A DNA stretch of 64,000 bases from Pseudomonas sp. S37 (lineage in GTDB: Bacteria; Pseudomonadota; Gammaproteobacteria; Pseudomonadales; Pseudomonadaceae). Position numbers and translations under genes: made by a program. Below the pieces are notes generated by a model. The model made no database searches. It was not told the origin of the DNA and saw nothing but the letters and a program-made list of their open reading frames with translations. This document shows positions 25,274 through 33,086 of the stretch, one piece after another; positions within the stretch are counted from its first letter, which is position 1, and each line of letters starts with the position of its first letter. The stretch covers positions 1 to 64,000 of the forward strand of contig NZ_JACVZC010000003.1 in NCBI RefSeq assembly GCF_016658545.1. Reading direction: 5' to 3'.

Positions 25274-25303
25274 AAAAAGAGGCTCGCCCAAAAGGCGAGC
25301 CTC
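25274..25303 (-). terminator. Terminator between the SDR gene and the 53-residue gene
   Basis: A perfect ten-pair stem (GAGGCTCGCC / GGCGAGCCTC) with loop CAAAA. Five A on its left make a T-run when read on the minus strand, so it ends the small gene 25327-25488. It probably also slows transcription from the SDR gene. Confidence 0.8.
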
Positions 25304-25326
25304 AGTCCAGGTTCTAGAAACGGAAA

Positions 25327-25488
25327 TCAGGGTTTTCGCTGCCCGTGCTCACGTGCTGTTTTCTGCGCCGTAGAGTCATGAGATGTACCGGACGAACCAT
25401 CCGGACGATGAGCATCGTTATCGCGCTCCTCTTCGCCATCAGACTTCGATTGTGAACCTGGCTTCTTCTGTTGGACTTCTTTCGTCAT
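25327..25488 (-). CDS. Hydrophilic 53-residue protein, probably disordered
   Basis: The frame starts MTKEVQQKKPGSQSKSDGEE and ends HGQRKP. It has almost no hydrophobic residues and is full of Lys, Asp, Glu, Ser and Gly. TAGGAGAGCAGC gives a good ribosome site and a strong terminator follows. Such small hydrophilic proteins sit near stress genes in Pseudomonas (compare the SDR and hemerythrin neighbours). Function unknown. Confidence 0.7.
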   Translation of the reverse strand: MTKEVQQKKPGSQSKSDGEEERDNDAHRPDGSSGTSHDSTAQKTAREHGQRKP

Positions 25489-25590
25489 GCTGCTCTCCTA
25501 CCCTTTACTGTGTTCCGGTGAGGTCGGCCCGGTGCCGCGCTTGATGCCACGAGGCCCGGCCACGCGCCTGAGGGCCAGTGATACCGCCGA

Positions 25591-25866
25591 TTAGAGCATC
25601 AATATCCCCTGACCTCGAACATGATGGTAGTCCGCGCCGGCTATGGCCTTGAGAAAGCCGCGGTCGGCGAGCCGTCGCAGGTCTCGCCATTCGCGCCAGT
25701 CAATGAGCCCCAAGCGGTCCATCTCGTCGACCTGGCGAAGCAAGTCTTCGTGGTGGGTACTCGGGCAATCGCGCCTGCGCTCGACATCGTCATACAGCGC
25801 AAACCAACGGTTCACAGCAGCCAGACGACGCTGCTCCTGGGTGATCTGCTGGGTAGTCGCGTTCAT
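25591..25866 (-). CDS. Small helical protein, paralogue of the gene at 17522-17764
   Basis: A 91-residue protein (starts MNATTQQITQEQRRL). Residues 20-72 repeat the WFALYDDVERRRDCPSTHHE and LIDWREWRDLRRLAD pattern of the xthA-linked gene. The start at 25866 was preferred to one 48 bases upstream because it begins at the conserved region and has AGGCAGC before it. Function unknown. Confidence 0.7.
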   Translation of the reverse strand: MNATTQQITQEQRRLAAVNRWFALYDDVERRRDCPSTHHEDLLRQVDEMDRLGLIDWREWRDLRRLADRGFLKAIAGADYHHVRGQGILML

Positions 25867-26051
25867 GCTGCCTGCCCTCGCCCGGCTTGACTGTCGAGGC
25901 CGAGTGCGTGGCAAGGTTCACTCGCAACAGGTTAACGGCAGGACAGCCTTCAGCCGCTGCGCAACGTACATCGTCTGCATTGAACCCTTGCGCTTATAGC
26001 CCACTCCACCCAGAGCAACCGTGATTTTTCCCAGCCCTGAAGAGGTGTCCC

Positions 26052-26516
26052 ATGAACGCAATCGAACTGCTGATCCAGGACCATCACTTGGTGAAGAAAC
26101 TGCTCGAGGAGCTGTCCTCGACCACCGAGCGCGCCGTGAAGAAACGCGCCGAACTGCTCGAACGTATCAAGCAGGAGGTGAGCATCCATACGGCTCTGGA
26201 GGAAGAGATCCTGTACCCTGCGATCAAGCAGGCCGGCGGCAAGGAAGAAGCGAAAATGTATTACGAGGCCAAGGAGGAACACCGCACGGTCGACTCGCTG
26301 GTCATTCCCGACCTGCTGCACACCGAGACCGGCACCGTTGAGTTCGCCGGTAGGGTCAAGGTGATGAAAGAGTTGCTGGAGCACCATATCGAGGAAGAAG
26401 AAAGCGAGCTGTTCCCCACCGCTCGGAAGCTGCTGGGCAAGCAGCAACTTGAAGACATGGGCCAGGCCATGGAAGCTCAAAAGAAACTGCTCAAGGGCGA
26501 ACAGCGCGCCGCCTGA
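26052..26516 (+). CDS. Hemerythrin HHE-domain protein
   Basis: A 154-residue four-helix protein. Metal ligands are visible: LLIQDHHLVKKLL (His), SIHTALEEEILYP (His/Glu), EEHRTVDSLV (His) and LLEHHIEEEESELFP (His, Glu). Such proteins bind a di-iron centre and sense or store oxygen, NO or iron. The gene is monocistronic, preceded by AGAGGTGTCCC, and lies among stress-related genes. Confidence 0.9.
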   Translation: MNAIELLIQDHHLVKKLLEELSSTTERAVKKRAELLERIKQEVSIHTALEEEILYPAIKQAGGKEEAKMYYEAKEEHRTVDSLVIPDLLHTETGTVEFAGRVKVMKELLEHHIEEEESELFPTARKLLGKQQLEDMGQAMEAQKKLLKGEQRAA

Positions 26517-26572
26517 TTGCCTTACCGCCAACGCGCCCAACCGGGCGCGCTGGCCCGCATTTACTGGGTGGG

Positions 26573-27670
26573 CTACTCGGTGTTGATCATCGGCGGCACC
26601 GGCGCGAGCGGGAACGCCCTCCGCTGCTCGCGGCGCCGGGCGAAAGGCCTTGCCGCCAGTGGTTCCAGGCGCTGTGGTTGGCCGATTTCCAACGCGCGTT
26701 GAATCGCCACTATCACCCGTACATCACGCCAACCCTCCTCGCCATCAGGCTCCGGCGCCTCGTTGCGCAGTATGCAATCGGAAAAGTAAGCCGTTTCTCC
26801 GGCGAACTGATCGACGACCGGGTTCACGTGGACGCGGGTTTCGCCGTCAATGGTCGCCCGGTAACTGATCGTCACTCCTTCCCCGTAACCGAAGCAGGGA
26901 GAGGCTTCGATCTCGCCCTTGCTCCCCAGCAACTGGAAGCGCTCGGTATCCGGCAGGGTGTAGCTGACAGTGAACTGTGCCAGGCGCTCATCGGGGAAGC
27001 GCAGGCTGACAGTCACCGTGTCCCAGGTATCAATGCTGCTGCCCGGCGAGTGCACGCCCACTGCCGCCACCTCGATGGGCTCGGCATTGAACAGCTGGCG
27101 AACCATGTTCAGTGGGTACGGCCCCATGTCTGCCACAGGACCAGCGCCGAAGCCATTCTGCGCCCGGTGGTTGCCGGGCTTGACCCGCTGGGTGAAGGTC
27201 GAGGTGAATAGCTGCGGCTCACCGAAATTGCCGGCATGCACCCGCCCGATCATGTCCAGGGTGCCGGGTTCGGAGTGGAGGCGGTAGGCGATCATCAGCC
27301 TGGCGCCTGTGCGCCGGGAAGCCTCGATCATGGCCAGGCAGTCGGCTTCGTTGGTGGCCATGGGTTTTTCCAACAGCACATGGATGCCCGCCTCCAGCGC
27401 CGGGATCACGAACTCGCGGTGGCGAAAGTTCGGCGTGGCAACGTACACCGCATCCACCTCGCCCGAGCCGAGCAACGTCGCATAATCTTCATAAGCATAG
27501 GCCTTGAGCCCGTACCGATCGGCCAGTGCCATTGCCTTCTGCGGGTCGCCGGTGACCAGCGCGGTCATGACCGAGTTGTCGGTCTGGCCGACACCGGGCA
27601 TGAACGCGCCCTGGGAAATCGAGCCGCCGGCCACTACGCCATAGCGGATCTTACCTGCTGCATTGGGCAT
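26573..27670 (-). CDS. Gfo/Idh/MocA-family NAD(P)-dependent oxidoreductase
   Basis: A 365-residue protein. The N-terminal Rossmann domain has IRYGVVAGGSISQGAFMPG, and the EKPM motif appears in HVLLEKPMATNEADC. The C-terminal beta-sheet domain holds the substrate site. It probably oxidises or epimerises a sugar or inositol derivative. AGGAGGGGTTTT precedes the start. The C-terminal 35 residues are basic and unlike the family core, perhaps an extension. Confidence 0.88.
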   Translation of the reverse strand: MPNAAGKIRYGVVAGGSISQGAFMPGVGQTDNSVMTALVTGDPQKAMALADRYGLKAYAYEDYATLLGSGEVDAVYVATPNFRHREFVIPALEAGIHVLLEKPMATNEADCLAMIEASRRTGARLMIAYRLHSEPGTLDMIGRVHAGNFGEPQLFTSTFTQRVKPGNHRAQNGFGAGPVADMGPYPLNMVRQLFNAEPIEVAAVGVHSPGSSIDTWDTVTVSLRFPDERLAQFTVSYTLPDTERFQLLGSKGEIEASPCFGYGEGVTISYRATIDGETRVHVNPVVDQFAGETAYFSDCILRNEAPEPDGEEGWRDVRVIVAIQRALEIGQPQRLEPLAARPFARRREQRRAFPLAPVPPMINTE

Positions 27671-27843
27671 AAAACCCCTCCTTGAGGTGACGATGATTGA
27701 TCATGTCAGTTACCAGAGTGGGCAGGTCGTACGGCCATGAGGTTCCATAAATCTGGCCACCGTGGGTGTTGGCCAAGCGTTGTGAACCTGCGTGCGCGCT
27801 CGCCAGTCCCACATCGAAACGCAATCAGTTTGGGTATCGTTTG

Positions 27844-28089
27844 ATGAATGGCTGGATCGACTTTCTCGAATGGCCCGCCATGGTCCTGACCGTATTGGCC
27901 GCCTGGTGCATTGGTTCAAGGCGCCCGGGCAGACGCAAGCTGGGCTTCTGCTGCTTCATCGCCAGCAATGTGCTGTGGGGGGTGTGGGGATGGCAGGCAC
28001 AGGCCTGGGCGCTGATCATCCTGCAGGTCTGCCTGTGCGTCATGAACCTGCGGGGCTGGAAGAAAAATACCGTGATGGAGCCGGGATGA
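27844..28089 (+). CDS. Small membrane protein with three hydrophobic segments
   Basis: An 81-residue protein starting MNGWIDFLEWPAMVL. Hydrophobic stretches at WPAMVLTVLAAWCIG, LGFCCFIASNVLWGVWG and AWALIILQVCLCVMNL suggest three membrane passes. The pattern resembles small PQ-loop/amino-acid-carrier-like proteins, but this is weak. The ribosome site is poor, so the start is uncertain. Confidence 0.6.
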   Translation: MNGWIDFLEWPAMVLTVLAAWCIGSRRPGRRKLGFCCFIASNVLWGVWGWQAQAWALIILQVCLCVMNLRGWKKNTVMEPG

Positions 28090-28216
28090 ATGGGTCGTGC
28101 TTATGTGCGCCGCAAAGTGTGGCGTCGAGGCCGTTCGTTCCACCCGTCAGCGCCATCGCACAGGTCGCCACGCGGGCAGGACAAAGAAATGGTGAATATC
28201 CCAACGGAGATACACC

Positions 28217-28579
28217 ATGAAGATCATCAAACCCCACTCGTTATTGTTGGCACTGTGTCTTGGCGCGAGTGCGCCGCTTGTGCTGGCGGCCACTGACATG
28301 AACGACCAACGCGCTCCAGGCACGCAAATGCAAGACAACGGCCACATGAACGGCAATGGCGGACCCACAGGCTCAGGCACGCCTGGAGATGGCATGGGTA
28401 CCGGCTCTGGCGGCACCGGTAGCAATGGCACTGATAACACCGGCGGTGATGGCACCACCAACGGCTCAGGGACCGGGGCCGGAAGCGGCAAGGGTACCGG
28501 GACGAATTCAGGGAGTGGCACCGGCGGTTCGAGCGGCTCCGGCGCGGGTGGGTCCGGTGGAGGCGGTTCCGGAGGTTGA
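28217..28579 (+). CDS. Secreted Gly/Ser/Thr-rich low-complexity protein
   Basis: A 120-residue protein with a signal peptide (HSLLLALCLGASAPLVLAA) followed by about 90 residues made mostly of Gly, Ser, Thr, Asn and Asp, ending GGSGGGGSGG. It has no recognisable domain. ACGGAGATACACC precedes the ATG. It may be a flexible cell-surface or periplasmic polymer, or part of a matrix. The low-complexity composition makes homology unreliable. Confidence 0.75.
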   Translation: MKIIKPHSLLLALCLGASAPLVLAATDMNDQRAPGTQMQDNGHMNGNGGPTGSGTPGDGMGTGSGGTGSNGTDNTGGDGTTNGSGTGAGSGKGTGTNSGSGTGGSSGSGAGGSGGGGSGG

Positions 28580-28918
28580 GGGCTGAGTGCCCCCATTCTG
28601 CCGGAGTGAGTGCCATGGGCGCAGCACGGCCATGGCGCTACACTGAAGTCCAGGATGCACCACCTCGCCAGCTGTCAGAAATCGCCATTCTCGATCGCGC
28701 ATCCTGCTGGGGGTATCGCGGGTATTTTGGGGGGTACATTTATGATTTTTTCGAACCTTGAATGCCGCCCTAGAGCCTTGTCCTAATGTTATTTGGCTGC
28801 CTACCAAAATCTTGCCTCGCCTTCAGATAAAGAAACAACTCTAAGGCCCCTCCTGACCTCGCTGTAGTACTTTCCTTGCTTACTTAAAGGAAACAGCTAC
28901 TGTCCTGGAGGATACGCG
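28580..28918. other. Gene-less stretch containing an eroded element end
   Basis: GGGGGTA repeats at 28712-28735 are followed by a block (28735-28797) that matches 7576-7638: ATTTTTTC, AAC, TGAA, CCTAGAGCC, then ATGTTATTTGGC. Beyond that point LysR 3'-end similarity stops. I read it as the end of a related element, at another site or much altered. The remaining 120 bases lead into the amidohydrolase gene and probably hold its promoter. Confidence 0.5.
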
Positions 28919-30301
28919 ATGGTCATCGACCGCCGAACACTGCTGCAGCTAGGTGCCTGTGCAGGCGCCAGCCTGGCATTTCCAAGCCTTGCTTCTTCAC
29001 CACCAGCCGGACAGGCAAAACCCCTGCTGATACGTGACGCCACCGTGGTCACGATGGACTCTGTACTGGGGGATATGGCGCGAGCCGATGTGTTTATTGA
29101 CCAGGGCACCATCCGCGCGATCGGCCAACAGTTGCCAATCAACGGCGCACAGGTGCTCGACGCCAGAGGGATGATCCTGATCCCCGGCCTCATCGACAGC
29201 CATTGGCACTTGTGGAACAGCCTGCTTCGCAACAGTGCACCGGTGCCGGGCGGTCCACCCTTCTTCACCTCGCAGCAAGCCACAAGCAAACGCTTCACGC
29301 CTGCGCTGAACGAACTCAGCGTGCGCCTAGGGCTGGCCGAGGCGGTGCATGCCGGCATAACCACGGTCAACAGTTGGTCGCACAACCTGCGCAGTCCGGA
29401 ATACGCCCAGGCCGAACTGCACGCACTGGTCGCCAGCGGCCTGCGCGCACGGCTCTGGTATGGGTATGCCCAGGATCTGGCGGCCACTGCACCCATGGAC
29501 TTCAAGGATATCCAGCGGGTGCAAACGCAGTTGCAGGGTACCGACTACGCGCGCATCGACCTCGGCCTGGCCATTCGCGGCCCCGAACGCACCGATGCGG
29601 CTATCTGGGAGCAGGAGTTCGCTTTCGCCAAGACGCAGTCGCTGCAAGTCTCTACGCACATCGCAGTAACCCGACAGATGCAGGAGAAAAAGGCCATCCA
29701 GCAACTGGCCAATCGCGGCTTGCTCAGCCCAGCAGTGCAACTGGTGCATGCCACCCATGCCGACCAGCAAGACATGGCGAGCATTGCCCAGTCCGGCGCC
29801 TCGGTGTGCATTACGCCGCTGACGGAAATGCGCGTGGGTTACGGCTTGCCGCCGGTGGCCGCGCTGCAACGAGCCAAACTACCAGTCACACTGGGCATCG
29901 ACACCCTGGTGCTGGGGGGCAATGCCAACCCGTTCATGCTCATGCAGACCTGCCTGAACTTGGCCATCGGTACCTCGGGAGAAGAGCAGTTGATGACGGC
30001 TCGCGACGCACTGCACTGGGCCACCCAAGGGGCAGCAGATGCCATGGGCATCGGCCAGCAAACGGGGTCGATCACCGTTGGCAAGCGCGCCGACCTCGCG
30101 CTTGTCGACAGCCGCAGGCTGGGGATGTTTCCGGTGAACGACCCATTGGCATGCATCGTCCAGTCGGCAAGCCCTGCCGATGTCGACACCGTCATCGCCG
30201 ACGGACGCATCGTCAAGCGCGCAGGCCAGTTGATTGGCGTGGATCTGGCCAGCCTGCGCGCCCAGGCCACGGCCGGGGCCCAGCAGTTGTTGCACAGGTG
30301 A
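28919..30301 (+). CDS. Exported metal-dependent amidohydrolase
   Basis: A 460-residue amidohydrolase-superfamily enzyme with a Tat-type signal (DRRTLLQLGACAGASLAF). Metal ligands: GLIDSHWHLW (the HxH motif), STHIAVT, VHATHAD and GIDTLVLGG (final Asp). This suits the chlorohydrolase/deaminase-like branch, acting in the periplasm. TGGAGGATACGCG precedes the ATG. It converges with the OprB gene with six bases between them. The substrate is unknown. Confidence 0.85.
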   Translation: MVIDRRTLLQLGACAGASLAFPSLASSPPAGQAKPLLIRDATVVTMDSVLGDMARADVFIDQGTIRAIGQQLPINGAQVLDARGMILIPGLIDSHWHLWNSLLRNSAPVPGGPPFFTSQQATSKRFTPALNELSVRLGLAEAVHAGITTVNSWSHNLRSPEYAQAELHALVASGLRARLWYGYAQDLAATAPMDFKDIQRVQTQLQGTDYARIDLGLAIRGPERTDAAIWEQEFAFAKTQSLQVSTHIAVTRQMQEKKAIQQLANRGLLSPAVQLVHATHADQQDMASIAQSGASVCITPLTEMRVGYGLPPVAALQRAKLPVTLGIDTLVLGGNANPFMLMQTCLNLAIGTSGEEQLMTARDALHWATQGAADAMGIGQQTGSITVGKRADLALVDSRRLGMFPVNDPLACIVQSASPADVDTVIADGRIVKRAGQLIGVDLASLRAQATAGAQQLLHR

Positions 30302-30307
30302 TGGCTA

Positions 30308-31633
30308 TCAGAATGTCGCCTGTACCTTCAACCCACCGACCCAGGCATCGTCCACCTGCTTCACCCCGCCGGGGTGCCGGACGAATTGCAGGTTCGGCCG
30401 CACCGTCAGCCAGTCAGCCAGGTGAATACCGTAGTTGAGCTCGGCGTTGTACTCGGTCTGCTGTACCGGCAGATAAGCCGGGTCATCGTAATCCTCGATA
30501 GCATTGGCTAAATTGGTCAGCGCCGCATGCTTCCGGTACGCAGGGTTCACATGCACTTCAGACACTGCCAACCCAATATCATCTTTCGGCCGTGCCACGA
30601 ACAACCCCTTGTACACCGCGCCGACCGACACATAGTGGTCGACCTTGCTGGTCTTCTTGTCATGCACCGTGGCCATGGCGAACAGGCTCAATCCGCGTGA
30701 CGCATCGCTTGCCTGGCGAGTGACCTGCTGCATTGCTCCCAGCCACAGCCCGTGCTTGCTTGAAGCACTGCGATAAGCCGCGCCGCTGAGCACGGCCGGC
30801 TGACCGTTGCTGTCCTTGAGTACATCCTTGGCATCGGAAGTGCTGTAGTAATAGCCGGCGCGGTACTCACCCGGCAGGCCGCCGATACGCGGCTGCCATA
30901 CCAGCTCGACCGGCAGGACCGCGCCTTCGGTGCCGCTGCCACTGAGCTTGAAGCCGTTGTCGTTCTGGGTGTTGGACGGGTTCTGTTCGTATGCACCGAT
31001 TTGCGCGAACAGCTCGGGGGTAAGCTGGTACTTGACCCGCAGCGCCCATTGGGTGATCGGCCAGTTGTACCAGATGCCACCCCAGTTGCCGACCTGCGAG
31101 CCGCAGAAGGTCAGGTTCTGGAAGTTGCAGTCGAAGCTGTTGAAGTCCTCGCCTTCGCCGAAGCGGCCGGCCTTGATGTCCAGGCGCCGGTCGAAGAACG
31201 CCTGCTGGTAGTACAGCTGGGTCATGCGCCAGTGCGAGCCGCGCCCCCAGACTTCCTGGGACGAGCTCAGGGTACCGACACGCGGGTCACCGACGCGGTC
31301 GTTGGAGATGTTGTCGCCATTGCGGTCAGCCACGGTCAGTTGAAAGCGGGCGTCGTGCCAGCCGAGCAGCTTCTGCAGGTCGAAGCGGGCGCCGAGCGAG
31401 TACTGGTCGCTGTAGCTGGCGCTGCGGTCGTTGTTGTAGCCACCGCCGAGGTTGGCGCCGATTTCGCCGACGTAGGCGAATTCAAAGTCGATGCCTTGTT
31501 GGGCCAAGGTGCTGCGGGTGCCGTTCCAGTCGCCCAGGGCCCAAGGGGAATCGCTGGCGAAAGGATCGGCTGCGTGGGCCGTTTGAGCGCAGGCCATGGC
31601 GACCAACAGGGCGCGGTATTTGAATGCAAACAT
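30308..31633 (-). CDS. OprB-family carbohydrate-selective porin
   Basis: A 441-residue outer-membrane porin. Signal peptide YRALLVAMACAQTAHA is followed by DPFASDSPWALGDWNGTRSTL, typical of OprB, and repeated amphipathic beta strands ending in QATF with the C-terminal Phe needed for outer-membrane assembly. The start at 31633 follows AAGAGAACATC. An A-rich AATAACAAAGAG overlaps the ribosome site and may be an Hfq/Crc target. It lies at the end of the dehydrogenase operon and would supply sugars or sugar acids to it. Confidence 0.9.
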   Translation of the reverse strand: MFAFKYRALLVAMACAQTAHAADPFASDSPWALGDWNGTRSTLAQQGIDFEFAYVGEIGANLGGGYNNDRSASYSDQYSLGARFDLQKLLGWHDARFQLTVADRNGDNISNDRVGDPRVGTLSSSQEVWGRGSHWRMTQLYYQQAFFDRRLDIKAGRFGEGEDFNSFDCNFQNLTFCGSQVGNWGGIWYNWPITQWALRVKYQLTPELFAQIGAYEQNPSNTQNDNGFKLSGSGTEGAVLPVELVWQPRIGGLPGEYRAGYYYSTSDAKDVLKDSNGQPAVLSGAAYRSASSKHGLWLGAMQQVTRQASDASRGLSLFAMATVHDKKTSKVDHYVSVGAVYKGLFVARPKDDIGLAVSEVHVNPAYRKHAALTNLANAIEDYDDPAYLPVQQTEYNAELNYGIHLADWLTVRPNLQFVRHPGGVKQVDDAWVGGLKVQATF

Positions 31634-31667
31634 GATGTTCTCTTTGTTATTGGTGTGCTGCCTGTTC

Positions 31668-31749
31668 CGGCCCTTTCGCGGGGCAAGCCCGCTCCTACAG
31701 GGATTGTGCATACCTTGTAGGAGCGGGCTTGCCCCGCGAAGAGGCCGGG
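31668..31749. repeat. REP pair (inverted repeats)
   Basis: Two P. putida-type REP sequences face each other: GGGGCAAGCCCGCTCCTACA at 31679-31698 and its reverse complement at 31716-31735, bounded by CCGGCC and GGCCGG. They separate the porin gene from the cytochrome gene and can stabilise or end the upstream transcript. Confidence 0.9.
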
Positions 31750-31758
31750 ACAGGTTGA

Positions 31759-33078
31759 CTACTGAACGCTTGCGCGCATCTGCTGCGGCAAGTCGAGCTG
31801 CTTGCGCATCTTCGCCACCTCCTCCGCCGTCACTGCCGGCGCACTGTTGCCCCAGCTGTTGCGCGCAAAGGTGAGAATGTCGGCAATCTCGGCGTCGCTG
31901 AGCTTCCAGTCGAACGCTGGCATCCCCGCCCCGGTGACGTAGGTATGGGTATGCACCGCCCGCGCTCCGCCCAGCACCACGCTGGTCAACGTGTCGGTGT
32001 TGTCCGCAAGGATCGCCTTGTTGCCGGCAAAGCCGGTGATCATGTGGCTCACGCCCTCGCCCGCCGTGCCGTGGCAGGCGGAACAGTGCACCTCGTAACC
32101 CTGGCCGCCACGCTGCATACGGGCATCGCTACCGGCCAGCGCGGCCGGTGCTAGCTGCGGGTTGCCAGGCAACGACTTGAGGTACACCGCAATGGCGCGC
32201 AGGTCTTGGTCGGTCAGGTGCTGAGTGGAGTTTTCGATTGCTTCGGCCATCGGCCCGCTGGCCACGGCAACGCCATCGCTGCCGGTCTTCAGGTAGTCGA
32301 CGATCTGCTCGACACTGCTGTCGCCCAGGCCCTGGTGCGGGTCGTTGGTGATGTTCGGCGCGAACCAGGTGCCGACGAGGCCACCTTGCAGCGCCTGGGC
32401 TGCGATAGGCCCGCCCAGGGCATTGCGTGGGCTGTGGCAGGCGGCGCAGTGGCCGGCGCCATCGACCAAGTAGCGGCCACGGTTCCACTCGGGGCTTTGC
32501 GCCGGGTCTGGGGCATATGACTTGTTGTCGAAGAACATCCAGTTCCAGCCCGCCATCAACAAGCGCTGGTTGAACGGGAAGTTCATGCCGGCCAGTTCGT
32601 CGACCTTGTGCGCCTTCGGCTCGAGTGTGCTTAAGAACGCCCACAATGCGCGCAGGTCATCGTCGCTCATGCGCGTGTAGTCGGTGTACGGCATGGCCGG
32701 GAACAACAGGCCATGGCGGCCCTGCCCTTGGCGCACGGCATTGAAGAAGTCGCGCTGGGTGTAGTTGCCGATGCCGGTTTCACGGTCGGGGGTGATGTTC
32801 GACGACTGGATGTCACCGAACGGCGTGCCGATCACGTAGCCACCGGCAAAGTCGCCGCTTTTGGCCGTGTGGCAGGCCGCGCAGTCGGCGCCGCGCATCA
32901 CGTACTCGCCCTGCTTGATCAGTGCCGCGTCGGTGGACTTGAAGTCGCTCAGGCGCAGGCTGTCATCGGCCACCTGCGAGCGCGCGGTGGAGTTGGCCTG
33001 GATCACCAGGCCGAGCATCACGGCGCCGGCCAGGGCCGCCACGCCGCCGCCGATCAGGGCGGTTTTCTTGTTGATCAT
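31759..33078 (-). CDS. Triheme cytochrome c subunit of a gluconate-dehydrogenase-type complex
   Basis: A 439-residue cytochrome with an N-terminal membrane helix/signal (LIGGGVAALAGAVMLGLVI) and three CxxCH heme sites: CAACH (near residue 68), CAACH (near 213) and CSACH (near 325). This is the electron-transfer subunit that passes electrons from the flavoprotein to ubiquinone or a terminal oxidase in the inner membrane. The ATG at 33078, with GAGG upstream, was chosen over a GTG at 33090 that overlaps the previous stop. It is the last gene of the three-subunit set. Confidence 0.9.
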   Translation of the reverse strand: MINKKTALIGGGVAALAGAVMLGLVIQANSTARSQVADDSLRLSDFKSTDAALIKQGEYVMRGADCAACHTAKSGDFAGGYVIGTPFGDIQSSNITPDRETGIGNYTQRDFFNAVRQGQGRHGLLFPAMPYTDYTRMSDDDLRALWAFLSTLEPKAHKVDELAGMNFPFNQRLLMAGWNWMFFDNKSYAPDPAQSPEWNRGRYLVDGAGHCAACHSPRNALGGPIAAQALQGGLVGTWFAPNITNDPHQGLGDSSVEQIVDYLKTGSDGVAVASGPMAEAIENSTQHLTDQDLRAIAVYLKSLPGNPQLAPAALAGSDARMQRGGQGYEVHCSACHGTAGEGVSHMITGFAGNKAILADNTDTLTSVVLGGARAVHTHTYVTGAGMPAFDWKLSDAEIADILTFARNSWGNSAPAVTAEEVAKMRKQLDLPQQMRASVQ

Positions 33079-33086
33079 GGCAGGCC

